From: an uncultured Bacteroidales bacterium
GTDB lineage: Bacteria > Bacteroidota > Bacteroidia > Bacteroidales > Paludibacteraceae
Reading direction: 5' to 3'
Assembly: GCA_937915765.1 (NCBI GenBank)
Contig: CALGHE010000133.1
Location: 1 to 64,000, forward strand
Length of the DNA: 64,000 bases
Shown: positions 6,126 through 14,637 of the stretch, in pieces
Position numbering within the stretch: position 1 is the stretch's first letter
Layout: every line of letters starts with the position of its first letter
Program-made: the position numbers and the translations under genes
The notes under the pieces: model-generated
What the model saw: the letters and a program-made list of their open reading frames with translations, nothing else
Database searches by the model: none
Told to the model about the DNA's origin: nothing

Positions 6126-9100
6126 ATGAAACAGTTTTATATATTATGCATATTTCTTTCTGCTTTGGCGGTTGAAGTTTTTTCCCAAAGTATGACTATA
6201 TCTGGAGGAAACACGCACGGTGTTGTGATTTGCTCGGAAGGTTTTTTGTATGGGTGGGGGTTGAATAACAGCTCTACTCAGAAGGGCTTGTTAGGCCTTG
6301 ACCCGGAAGACCCGACATATACTACCGCCGATAAAGTTTTCTCTCCATCACGCGTGAAGACTGATAATCTGAAGTTCTCTCAAGTGACGGCAGGCTCTGG
6401 TGCTTCGGCTTTGGCTCTCTCTTGCAAGTCTGTGGTTTATGCGTGGGGCGATAACGAGAACAGACAGTGCGGGCAAGGCTCGCTTGCAGCAAATGTGATT
6501 GAAAAACCTATGCCAGTGCTAAAAGGGCAAACCAAAGGTTACACTGAAGATGGCGAAGAGGGTGGCGATTATCTTGGCGGCGTGGTCTTTGTGTCTGCGT
6601 CAACGGCAGCCTCTTTCGCTCTGATGGACGACGGCCGTGTTGTTGGCTGGGGCGGCGCGATGAACTTCTCGGCAGCGTGGACCCAGAGCGTTTGCGAATT
6701 GCCGACTTACATCAAAGATTATAAAGGAAATGACCTGAAAAATGTTATACATATAGCGGCAGGAGATGATAATTGTTATTTCCTTGTGGATGAGGACGGC
6801 GACGGTATGGGAATGGTCTATTCTATTGGCGGTATTAACGGACGTGGCGATTCTGGAGACGGAACAGAGGAGGCTCCGGCTGAATATGCTGCTCCGTTGA
6901 CGGTGGCAGCTCCTGTGCTTGATGCGGAAACTATGTTGCCTATTGATAATATTAAAATGTCTGCTGCTGCCGATGTCGCAGGGTTTGCTGTTGATGGAAA
7001 GACCGGATATGTCTATTCGTGGGGAAAAGCTTGGGGCGGTGTGACCGGCCATGCTAACGGAGACAAGGCTACCGCTTTTGCGGAAAAGGTTGTTTCGGGT
7101 GATTATAAGGCAAAGTCGGGCGAAGAGTATCTTACTGATGTCAAAGAGGTTATCGGCGGTAAAGGTTACGGAGCGGCAGTGACTAAAGAAGGTTATCTGC
7201 TTTATTGGGGCTGTGCAAATGAAAATAGCAATGTGGAGGGCGACTCTTACTATAATGGTGGGGTTATCGCAAATGATTTTGAAGGAGTAAGCACTTCGAA
7301 GACTGGACCTCAGTTTCTGATATATTGTGACGGCGATACTGTGACGGATGCGGTGAAGATTGCTCGTGGTGACAATTTTGGGTTTATGGTGAACGCGAAG
7401 GACGAGTATTATGCATGGGGCGTGAATCAGTACGGGCAGTGCGGAGTTGGAAAAGAAGACAAAGTTTTCAAATGTCTAACAAAAATGGAGATTCCGTGCG
7501 AAACTCAGGACGCTTGTCCGGAGGCCTTTATGGTAGATGAACTGTTCCTGTGCAGAGGCAAGTCGCTAACTCTCTCTTCCGGGTTTACTGTGCCTATCGG
7601 TAAGGAAGACCGTTACTTCTTCACATGGCGCCGTAACGGAGAATTGCTGAATACAACGACTAAAAACTCATCAAAGGCAGAACGTGCTGCTGACGTGTTT
7701 AACAAAACGGAGATTGAGGTTGCGGAAGATGGTGAGTACAGCGTTGAGATTGAGTATATATCTGGCAATGTGCCTTGTAATAGTTGCGAGGTTGTTAAAG
7801 AGAGCGTGGTTGTTAAGTTTAAGGATATGCCAGTGGATACTTTGCAGCCTCTTTCGTGTGTGGCAAGTCCGATGAGTCCGGTTGCTGCAGATCAGGTCTG
7901 TTTTGGCTTTAAGTCGAAATATGCAAAAGACAGCGAATTTCTGGTCTTCGCTTCAGAAGAGGGTGGCACTGCATTGGATACAATAAGATGCTCGGCAGAC
8001 AGTCCCGCCGCATCGTTCTGTGTTACAGGCAATAATGTGACGGCAGAAAAGGTGAAGAACGACACTTTGTACACGATTTGGATAGAGGATGCAACGAAAG
8101 AGCACGGCTCGGTGATGGAAGGCTTTACGGAAGGCTCGGAGGTTTGCAACCAGTTTGTCACCGCTCAGTTCATTGCGTTTGAAGACCTTGTGATAGACTC
8201 TGTTGACGTGCATCTCGGAACACATTACGGAGAAAAGGAAAATGTTGTTTATGCAGTGGTTTACGGGGCCGCTAAAAATGCTCAGGGACAGTATGTGGCA
8301 GACTTGGATAATGTTATTGCAAAAGGTGAGCCTGTTTCTGTTGTTGTTCCGCAAGCGGGTGAGATTTTCTCTATACCTGTAAATATTAAGCTGGATGGAC
8401 ATACTAGAGGAACGATGTATTTCTTTGGTGTGGAAACTGAAGGTGAGGCGTATCTCAAGATGATGTCGTCTGCAAATTCATATCCGTTTGAGGATAATTT
8501 GACAGGAAGCGTGCTTGTTGTAAAGCAAGCTTGTCAAGGAACTCAGCTCTATTCTGGCTTTGGACCTTTCGGAAATGTATCTTTCAGCAAACTTACATCT
8601 TACGATTGCGGGCGTATTGCTTTGACTTCAAAATATTGGTGCCCTCCTTGCAAAAAACCTGATGCGAACGCTAATGGCGATTATTTTAAAATTAAATCTT
8701 CGCAATCTGTAAAAGAAGATACGGTGCATTTGTGCAGAGAAAGTGAGGCTGTGACGTTTATGGTGTCGTTGCAGACAAGCGATGCTGATGCTAAATTTGA
8801 TGTTCTTTGGTTCGACGACGCAAAAATGGTTGACGAGTATGCGCTGAAAGAGGATTTGAATACTATGTTGTCGTCGTACAAAATCGCATGGAAGGATATT
8901 CCGGAGGGAGCGACGAAGACTGTTTACGTGAAAGTGAGGGATAACGAAGACCCGAACTCTGCAGGCTGTTGGATATATGATAGTATAAAAATAAAGGCGA
9001 ATAAAGTTCCTTTGGTTCCGGAGATTGAAGTGCTGCCGTTTTGTGAAGGTTCTTTGCAGGCTGCGGATATTGAAGGAATACAGAATAAATTCAAAACAGA

Positions 9101-12100
9101 CACGCTTTCTGTTGCAGCATATTTGAACGGAGCGGAGTTTGACTGGTCAACTCTGAACTCATTGCCGGGTGGTGATGTCTCTTTGAGACTTTTGCCACAA
9201 GATTTGCAGTCGGGTTGTGTTGGAGACTCTTCTGATTTCTTGTTTACGGTCAATGCTTTGCCTGACGCGCCTGAGGCTCCGGGGTTGGATTTGCTGAAGG
9301 AGAACGCGTTTCAGTATATTGATGGAGCTGCAGTTGCTCTGAGCGGACATAAGGTGCTTTGGTATAAGGATGCTGTTGGTGGCATAGGCTCGGAAGAGGC
9401 TTTTGAACAAGACAGAAGCGTGGCTGATTCTTTCTTCTACTGGGCAAGTCAGATTAATGAAACTACTAAGTGTGAGAGCGAGCGCGTAAGGGTTGTTGTG
9501 ACGGTGAACGATGCTCCAAAGCCGGAGGTGAGAGACTCCTCTGTCTGCAATGGAGATGAAATTGATGATTTGGCAAGTCTGGTGACAAAGAAGTCTGATA
9601 TTTATGAGCTTTACTGGTATGATTCTAAAACAGCGGAGAAGGGCAGCGGTTCAAAGGTGCCTCCTGTTTTTGACGGAACGAAATTGGGCAAGAACGTTTT
9701 TTATGTAAGTCAGAAAAATACGGAGACGGGGGCTGAGAGTGAAAAGCAGGAACTCGTTGTCTATGTGTATGATGTCAAGAAACCTTCTGTTGAAGATTTG
9801 AGGTATTGCGCAGATGAAGAGTCTCCCGAACTTGCCGCTGTCAGCGTGGTTGACGAGGAGAATTATTATTACGCAAATGGCTTTGTCTGGTATAGCGAGG
9901 GTATTCAGGAAAACTCTGTGCCGAAGGTCAGCACTAACGTAGGGCAGACTGAGGTTTTCAATTATTCGGTAGGGCAAAGCTTTACAATGGACAATAAGCG
10001 AGTTTGCTACGGAGATACAGTGTCCTTCACCGTAACAGTTGCGAAAATGTTGCCTCCAACTGGTAATTTTGACGTTGATTATATAAAGAGCGAAGGGGCA
10101 GACAATGGAGGCGTTTTTGCAGATTTGCTTAAGCAGAACCCTGATGTGGCAAATCCGACTGAGTCCAATGTGCTTGTCTGGTATGATGAGAATAAAAATA
10201 TTATAGGAGATGGAACAAAGGCGCCTTGTCCGCCGTACAATGCGGATGTGCCAGTTGGTGTGGATGAGGTTTTCAGATATTATGTTTCTCAAAAGAACGA
10301 AGATGGCTGCGAAAGTGTTTTGAAAGAGGTTGTGGTGACAGTCAGCTCCACTCCTCGCCCGAAAGTGGAGCCTGTGTTCTACTGTGAAAATGCGGAGGCT
10401 AAACCTCTGGTGGCAAGTATAAATTTCGTAGAACCGTATGAAGAGTCGGACTATAAGTTGATCTGGTACAGTAAAAATCCGGCAGAAGGTGGTGCAGAGA
10501 TTGTGGATGAGATTGTGCCTTCGACGGAGTTGAGCGACCCGAATTTGGTGGAGGAGACCAAATCCTACTATGTTGCGCAATACAATGTTAATGATGAAGA
10601 TAATGTGAGCGCTCCGAGCGAGATAAAGGTTACAGTGTATGCGAAGCCGCGTCTGAAAACTGACCGTCCGGCTCCGGTTTGCGAGGGAACAATAAATCTT
10701 GTTGAACAGTGGTACGTGAGCAACAAGGTCTTTATGAAGGTTGAGGCTGAGTATGTTGAAAATGGCGGCAATGAAGTGGTGAACGAAAAGGCTGTAGGCG
10801 AGTCTGGCGAATATTCTGTGAGAGGTTATTTCCCTGTGAACGATGAAGAGTGCTCGTCCGATTTTGAAAAGATTGTGGTGCAAATAGATACGCTTGACGG
10901 TGTGACTGTTGACGGTGTGGCGACCGCTTGCCCTAATTCTATTGTGGAATTGTCTGGCAAAACAGCGTATTCAACAAATAATGTTGATTACTATTGGGCT
11001 GATGCGAACGGTGACACAATTAAATCTTTGACGTTTGTTTCGCCTGAATTGGGTAGCACGGTTGGCGAGGAATATCATTTTACAATGTTGGCAAGGTCTG
11101 GTTCATGCATGGATTCTGTTGACCATAAGGTTGTTATTGGAGATGGCGCTGTTGACGGTGTGCTTGTTTTTAAAGAGGAGGGAAATACGGAATCTCCAAA
11201 AAGATTCACAGCAAGCAGCAATAGTATGAAGTTCTATAGTTGCGGGAATGAAGTTGAAGTTGATGCGTCTGAAGTTATAAATACAAATGAAATTGATGGA
11301 GACGCTTTTAGATGGTATGACAGAAATGGCAAACTGATTGGGTCTGGCAAACAGATGGTGATGAATTTGCAGCGTGGCACTCATGCTTTCAGACTTAGCT
11401 ATTCAAATAAGTGCAAAACGTCTATAGACTTCTCTTTTGTTTCTGACCCATTAAAGGTTGTGCAGAGCGATCAGCCTATGTCCATCTGCGAAGGTGACAC
11501 ATTTAAGTCTGAACTTGAAATTGTGTGTGATGCGGAGCCTGTTGTGGAATGGTATAAGAATGATGAAAAATTAGCCATTTCATCGAATAAAATAGAGTTT
11601 GACAATGTGGACGAAACTGTTGGGGGAATTTATAGGTATAAGGTGTTTACTCGAGGTTGCGTTGTTGAAAGTCAGTTAGGAAACGAGCCTTTGACGGTTA
11701 GGCCTTATATTAAGTTTGCTGCAGAAAAAAATGAGTATGTGGCACGTTATGATAGTCTGTTGGCTATCAAATTGACTATGAAGGAACCGGAGTCCTTGCC
11801 TGCTGAAATTGCGTGGATTGAAAATAATAAGACGATTTCGCGAAGTAAAGATATTTCGTTTAATGTAAGAAGAGACAGAAACTTGTATGTTGAAATGTCG
11901 GATCCGGAGTATTGCAGTGCTTCAGAGTCTATAAGTGTTAAGGTTGATGCAAGGCTGGCCTTAAATACTGTAATTTTAGATTCGAACAATGGAATTGCTA
12001 AAGACAAAATATGTTATGGAGATAACGCAGTTCTTGTTATTGACACGGCAGGTACGGGCAGATTCGTTTTTGCTGATAAGGTGCGGCTGAAGGTTACGGA

Positions 12101-13265
12101 ACTTACGGATGTGGACTCTAAAATTTTGTATGACTGGCATTTGAAAGATGGAAAACTAAATTTGGCAATATCTCCAAAGTCTGATGCTGAGTATATAGTT
12201 GAATTTGTATATAGAGAGGGCGAAGGTGTTGACGAACAGAGGATTGTGAGGAGAGAAAAACTGACGGTGGCTCCGCCTGTGTTGATTGATCTTCCAGTAG
12301 GGCTGAGGGCTTGCGAAGGTGATATAGTGGAAATATCGGCAATGAATGTGTCTCCTGCAGACGCAAAACTGAGCTGGAAGCCTGATGCTTCGATAGTGAG
12401 CGGATTGACTAATTCAAAATCCATTAAGGTTGAGGCTGTTTATGAGAAGTCTGAGAGTCATTCTTTCACAAAAACTTATACTCTTGTTGCGTCCTATGCA
12501 GATTGTCAGGACCGTGAGTTTGTTGTTAACCTAAAGGTTGACGAAGCCCTGAAAGGAAGAATCGAAGGTGCGGACAGAATTTGCGAAGGGTCAATGGCTG
12601 AACTTGATGCATCTTCATTCGACGCGGTCAGGTATGTGTGGTATTCAGAATCATTTGAGGGAGAAAAACAGTCTGCAAAGATTTCGATTTCGTCAGAATA
12701 TGATACTTATTATCAATTGTTTATGGAAAGAGGCCTCTGTTCTATGGTTTTAGACCATTTTGTGGAGGTTACAACTGTCCCTCATATAGAAAAGGTTGAT
12801 TCTGTTAATTATCAGGATGTTGAGGTTGTTCTAGCATCATCGTTAGGAACGCCTCCGTTCAGTATTTGGATAGATGATAAGCAGCAGGTTGGTCAGAACC
12901 CGTTGAAAGAGAAGGTTGGATATGGCAAACATACAGCATATGTGGTTGATGATGTGGGCTGTTCTGATAAATATGAGTTTGAAGTAAAGGCTCCTGCTCT
13001 TAGTATTCCTGTGGCAGTCTCTCCTAATGGCGACGGAATAAACGAAACATTTGAAATTCCGGCAATTTCAGAGGCTTATCCTGATGCTAAAATAAAGATT
13101 TATGACAGATTCGGAAAGAAACTTGCTGAATATAGGGGTGATGCTGGAGCTTGGGACGGAACGTACAATGGTATGCCGATGCCGTCAACCGACTATTGGT
13201 ATGAAATAGAGATAAAGGAGCTCTCTAAAACTTATACGGGACATTTCACGCTGATTAGACAGTAG
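6126..13265 (+). CDS. Giant RCC1/Ig-repeat protein with type IX (type B) sorting domain
   Basis: About 2,379 residues. The start at 6126 gives a signal peptide beginning MKQFYILCIFLSALAVEVFS; the GTG at 6099 would add nine residues with no homologue in the downstream paralogue. Residues about 25-470 hold RCC1-like beta-propeller repeats (YGWG, VYAWGDN, VYSWGKAWGG, YYAWGVNQYGQCG). The long middle is a string of Ig-like modules of the Ig_7 type, recognisable by (F/Y)Y(V/W)(A/S)SQ followed by CES and a TV strand. The last 90 residues (SPNGDGINE, KIYDRFGK, WDGTYNG, DYWYEIEI) are the gliding-motility-associated C-terminal domain, a type B sorting signal of type IX secretion. Likely cell-surface or released; ligand unknown. 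Paralogue of the gene at 14638. Confidence 0.88.
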   Translation: MKQFYILCIFLSALAVEVFSQSMTISGGNTHGVVICSEGFLYGWGLNNSSTQKGLLGLDPEDPTYTTADKVFSPSRVKTDNLKFSQVTAGSGASALALSCKSVVYAWGDNENRQCGQGSLAANVIEKPMPVLKGQTKGYTEDGEEGGDYLGGVVFVSASTAASFALMDDGRVVGWGGAMNFSAAWTQSVCELPTYIKDYKGNDLKNVIHIAAGDDNCYFLVDEDGDGMGMVYSIGGINGRGDSGDGTEEAPAEYAAPLTVAAPVLDAETMLPIDNIKMSAAADVAGFAVDGKTGYVYSWGKAWGGVTGHANGDKATAFAEKVVSGDYKAKSGEEYLTDVKEVIGGKGYGAAVTKEGYLLYWGCANENSNVEGDSYYNGGVIANDFEGVSTSKTGPQFLIYCDGDTVTDAVKIARGDNFGFMVNAKDEYYAWGVNQYGQCGVGKEDKVFKCLTKMEIPCETQDACPEAFMVDELFLCRGKSLTLSSGFTVPIGKEDRYFFTWRRNGELLNTTTKNSSKAERAADVFNKTEIEVAEDGEYSVEIEYISGNVPCNSCEVVKESVVVKFKDMPVDTLQPLSCVASPMSPVAADQVCFGFKSKYAKDSEFLVFASEEGGTALDTIRCSADSPAASFCVTGNNVTAEKVKNDTLYTIWIEDATKEHGSVMEGFTEGSEVCNQFVTAQFIAFEDLVIDSVDVHLGTHYGEKENVVYAVVYGAAKNAQGQYVADLDNVIAKGEPVSVVVPQAGEIFSIPVNIKLDGHTRGTMYFFGVETEGEAYLKMMSSANSYPFEDNLTGSVLVVKQACQGTQLYSGFGPFGNVSFSKLTSYDCGRIALTSKYWCPPCKKPDANANGDYFKIKSSQSVKEDTVHLCRESEAVTFMVSLQTSDADAKFDVLWFDDAKMVDEYALKEDLNTMLSSYKIAWKDIPEGATKTVYVKVRDNEDPNSAGCWIYDSIKIKANKVPLVPEIEVLPFCEGSLQAADIEGIQNKFKTDTLSVAAYLNGAEFDWSTLNSLPGGDVSLRLLPQDLQSGCVGDSSDFLFTVNALPDAPEAPGLDLLKENAFQYIDGAAVALSGHKVLWYKDAVGGIGSEEAFEQDRSVADSFFYWASQINETTKCESERVRVVVTVNDAPKPEVRDSSVCNGDEIDDLASLVTKKSDIYELYWYDSKTAEKGSGSKVPPVFDGTKLGKNVFYVSQKNTETGAESEKQELVVYVYDVKKPSVEDLRYCADEESPELAAVSVVDEENYYYANGFVWYSEGIQENSVPKVSTNVGQTEVFNYSVGQSFTMDNKRVCYGDTVSFTVTVAKMLPPTGNFDVDYIKSEGADNGGVFADLLKQNPDVANPTESNVLVWYDENKNIIGDGTKAPCPPYNADVPVGVDEVFRYYVSQKNEDGCESVLKEVVVTVSSTPRPKVEPVFYCENAEAKPLVASINFVEPYEESDYKLIWYSKNPAEGGAEIVDEIVPSTELSDPNLVEETKSYYVAQYNVNDEDNVSAPSEIKVTVYAKPRLKTDRPAPVCEGTINLVEQWYVSNKVFMKVEAEYVENGGNEVVNEKAVGESGEYSVRGYFPVNDEECSSDFEKIVVQIDTLDGVTVDGVATACPNSIVELSGKTAYSTNNVDYYWADANGDTIKSLTFVSPELGSTVGEEYHFTMLARSGSCMDSVDHKVVIGDGAVDGVLVFKEEGNTESPKRFTASSNSMKFYSCGNEVEVDASEVINTNEIDGDAFRWYDRNGKLIGSGKQMVMNLQRGTHAFRLSYSNKCKTSIDFSFVSDPLKVVQSDQPMSICEGDTFKSELEIVCDAEPVVEWYKNDEKLAISSNKIEFDNVDETVGGIYRYKVFTRGCVVESQLGNEPLTVRPYIKFAAEKNEYVARYDSLLAIKLTMKEPESLPAEIAWIENNKTISRSKDISFNVRRDRNLYVEMSDPEYCSASESISVKVDARLALNTVILDSNNGIAKDKICYGDNAVLVIDTAGTGRFVFADKVRLKVTELTDVDSKILYDWHLKDGKLNLAISPKSDAEYIVEFVYREGEGVDEQRIVRREKLTVAPPVLIDLPVGLRACEGDIVEISAMNVSPADAKLSWKPDASIVSGLTNSKSIKVEAVYEKSESHSFTKTYTLVASYADCQDREFVVNLKVDEALKGRIEGADRICEGSMAELDASSFDAVRYVWYSESFEGEKQSAKISISSEYDTYYQLFMERGLCSMVLDHFVEVTTVPHIEKVDSVNYQDVEVVLASSLGTPPFSIWIDDKQQVGQNPLKEKVGYGKHTAYVVDDVGCSDKYEFEVKAPALSIPVAVSPNGDGINETFEIPAISEAYPDAKIKIYDRFGKKLAEYRGDAGAWDGTYNGMPMPSTDYWYEIEIKELSKTYTGHFTLIRQ

Positions 13266-13281
13266 GAACTTTATAAAAAAA

Positions 13282-13315
13282 GGGCGTAGAGATAAATCTG
13301 CGTCCTTAATTTTTG
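13282..13315 (+). terminator. Terminator after the first giant gene
   Basis: AGGGCGTAGA (13282-13291) pairs with TCTGCGTCCT (13298-13307) with two wobbles, then a T-rich tail. Confidence 0.65.
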
Positions 13316-13331
13316 TTAAAAAAAGGATATG

Positions 13332-13364
13332 TTTGTGCTGAAGCCGCAAATATTTATATCTTTG
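13332..13364 (+). promoter_or_regulatory. Promoter of the Rpn-family gene
   Basis: TTTG (13332-13335), 21 bases, then TATCTTTG (13357-13364), ending 23 bases before the ATG at 13388. Confidence 0.6.
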
Positions 13365-13387
13365 CAAGACTAAAAATTCTACTTATT

Positions 13388-14410
13388 ATGGCAACAATAA
13401 TAGCAAACCCCATATACGACTCGGTGTTCAAGTTTCTGATGTCCGACCACCGCGCGGCGTGCGTCATACTGTCCGACATGCTCCAGCGCGAGGTTGTCGA
13501 GGTCACGATGCGCAACAACGACTACGTCAAGAAGCTGAACAGCGACATCACTGTTCTCCGCATAGACTTCGGCGCGAAGGTCCGCGAGTCGGACGGCACA
13601 GTGGAGAACGTGAACATCGAGCTTCAGAAGGCGTGGCTCACGACCGAGGTCATGCGCTTCCGCAAGTACCTTGCCCAGCAGTACCAGAGCGAGGACAACC
13701 GTTTCATCATCCAGGACCGTCCGCTCCGAGACAAGCCGCTGCACATGGTGAACATCTATCTGCTTGGACATAACGTCGAAGGGCTTGACCAGCCTGTCAC
13801 GTACGTCTATCCGCGCATGTTCGACCAGCACGGCGAGGCGATAGGCCGCGCCGTTCGCGACGTGGACTTCGTCAACGAGCTTGTGCACGACATGATCATC
13901 GTCCAGATTCCCAAGCTGACAAAGATGTCCGTCAGGACCCGCCTAGACAAGCTCCTGACCCTGTTCGACCAGGCCCAGACCCACGGCAGCACCCACGAGC
14001 TCAGCGTTGACGAGAGCTCCTACGTCGGCGACCACCGCTACGTGCTCAACCGTCTTGTCTATGCCAAGTCCGACGAGAGCGTCTGCAAGGACATGGACCT
14101 GGAGGACGAGTTCCAGACCGTCCTTGAGCGCTGGGAGCAGACGGAAACGGAGCTGAAGAGCAGGATTGCGGACAAGGACAAGCAGCTTGCAAGCCAGCAA
14201 AGTCAGCTGGCGAGTCAGGAAAAAGAGCTGGAGACAAAGGATAGGCAGCTTGCAAGCCAGCAAAGTCAACTTGCTGACAAAGACAAGCAGCTTGCCGACC
14301 AGCAAGAGCAGCTAGCCGCCTCCATCCGCCTTCTGAAGTCACTGAACTTGCCAGACGAAGAGATAGCAGCAAAGCTCGGCATTTCGCCGTCCGAAGTTAA
14401 ACGATACTAA
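13388..14410 (+). CDS. Rpn/PD-(D/E)XK family nuclease with C-terminal coiled coil
   Basis: The 340-residue protein starts MATIIANPIYDSVFKFLMSD, the usual opening of the Rpn (recombination-promoting nuclease, putative transposase) family. VNIELQKAW follows near residue 80, fitting the E-x-K portion of a PD-(D/E)XK active site. Family members are Mg-dependent endonucleases linked to recombination; whether this one cuts DNA is inferred. Residues about 245-310 are a coiled coil of repeated heptads (LASQQSQ, DKDKQLA) encoded by near-identical DNA units. The C-terminus (LPDEEIAAKLGISPSEVKRY) resembles a short helix-turn-helix. The gene is markedly GC-rich compared with neighbours, suggesting transfer. 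It lies between two tandem giant paralogues, with its own promoter and terminator. Confidence 0.85.
   Translation: MATIIANPIYDSVFKFLMSDHRAACVILSDMLQREVVEVTMRNNDYVKKLNSDITVLRIDFGAKVRESDGTVENVNIELQKAWLTTEVMRFRKYLAQQYQSEDNRFIIQDRPLRDKPLHMVNIYLLGHNVEGLDQPVTYVYPRMFDQHGEAIGRAVRDVDFVNELVHDMIIVQIPKLTKMSVRTRLDKLLTLFDQAQTHGSTHELSVDESSYVGDHRYVLNRLVYAKSDESVCKDMDLEDEFQTVLERWEQTETELKSRIADKDKQLASQQSQLASQEKELETKDRQLASQQSQLADKDKQLADQQEQLAASIRLLKSLNLPDEEIAAKLGISPSEVKRY
14191..14310 (+). repeat. Tandem coding repeat inside the Rpn-family gene
   Basis: The stretch gcagcttgcaagccagcaaa occurs exactly at two places 60 bases apart, with related 21-base units (encoding seven-residue heptads) around them. They build the Gln/Lys/Asp-rich coiled coil. 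Such repeats can change number by replication slippage in whole heptads without breaking the frame. Confidence 0.65.
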
Positions 14411-14434
14411 AAAAGAATGAAAATATTTCATCCC

Positions 14435-14468
14435 AAGCGTACTCTGGAATAAAAAAGAGTGCGCTTTT
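14435..14468 (+). terminator. Terminator after the Rpn-family gene
   Basis: AAGCGTACTCT (14435-14445) pairs with AGAGTGCGCTT (14456-14466), one wobble, followed by T residues. Confidence 0.75.
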
Positions 14469-14532
14469 TCTATTCAAAACCATTTGTTTGAATAAAAAAA
14501 CAACAAGTTTTAGCCGAAACTTAGATAATTTA

Positions 14533-14563
14533 TTTGTATAAATCAAATTGATTTGTAAATTTG
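14533..14563 (+). promoter_or_regulatory. Promoter of the second giant secreted protein
   Basis: TTTG (14533-14536), exactly 19 bases, then TAAATTTG (14556-14563), 74 bases before the ATG. Confidence 0.65.
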
Positions 14564-14637
14564 CAGACTGCAGATTGTATGTCTGCAAATATTATGGTAT
14601 ATAAATTATAGGGCTATTGATTAGAAATTAATTTATT

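Noticed and set aside
9651..10883. 410-codon minus-strand open frame inside the first giant gene
   Set aside because: Antisense to a well-supported coding gene, composition rich in His, Arg, Ile and Asn as expected for a reverse frame, no promoter or recognisable family.
14191..14310. Possible CRISPR-like array from regularly spaced repeats in the Rpn-family gene
   Set aside because: Repeats are in-frame coding heptads with no unique spacers; no cas genes nearby.
13379..14372. Several long minus-strand and alternative-frame open frames across the Rpn-family gene
   Set aside because: They arise from the gene's high GC content; the plus-strand frame has clear family motifs and a promoter.
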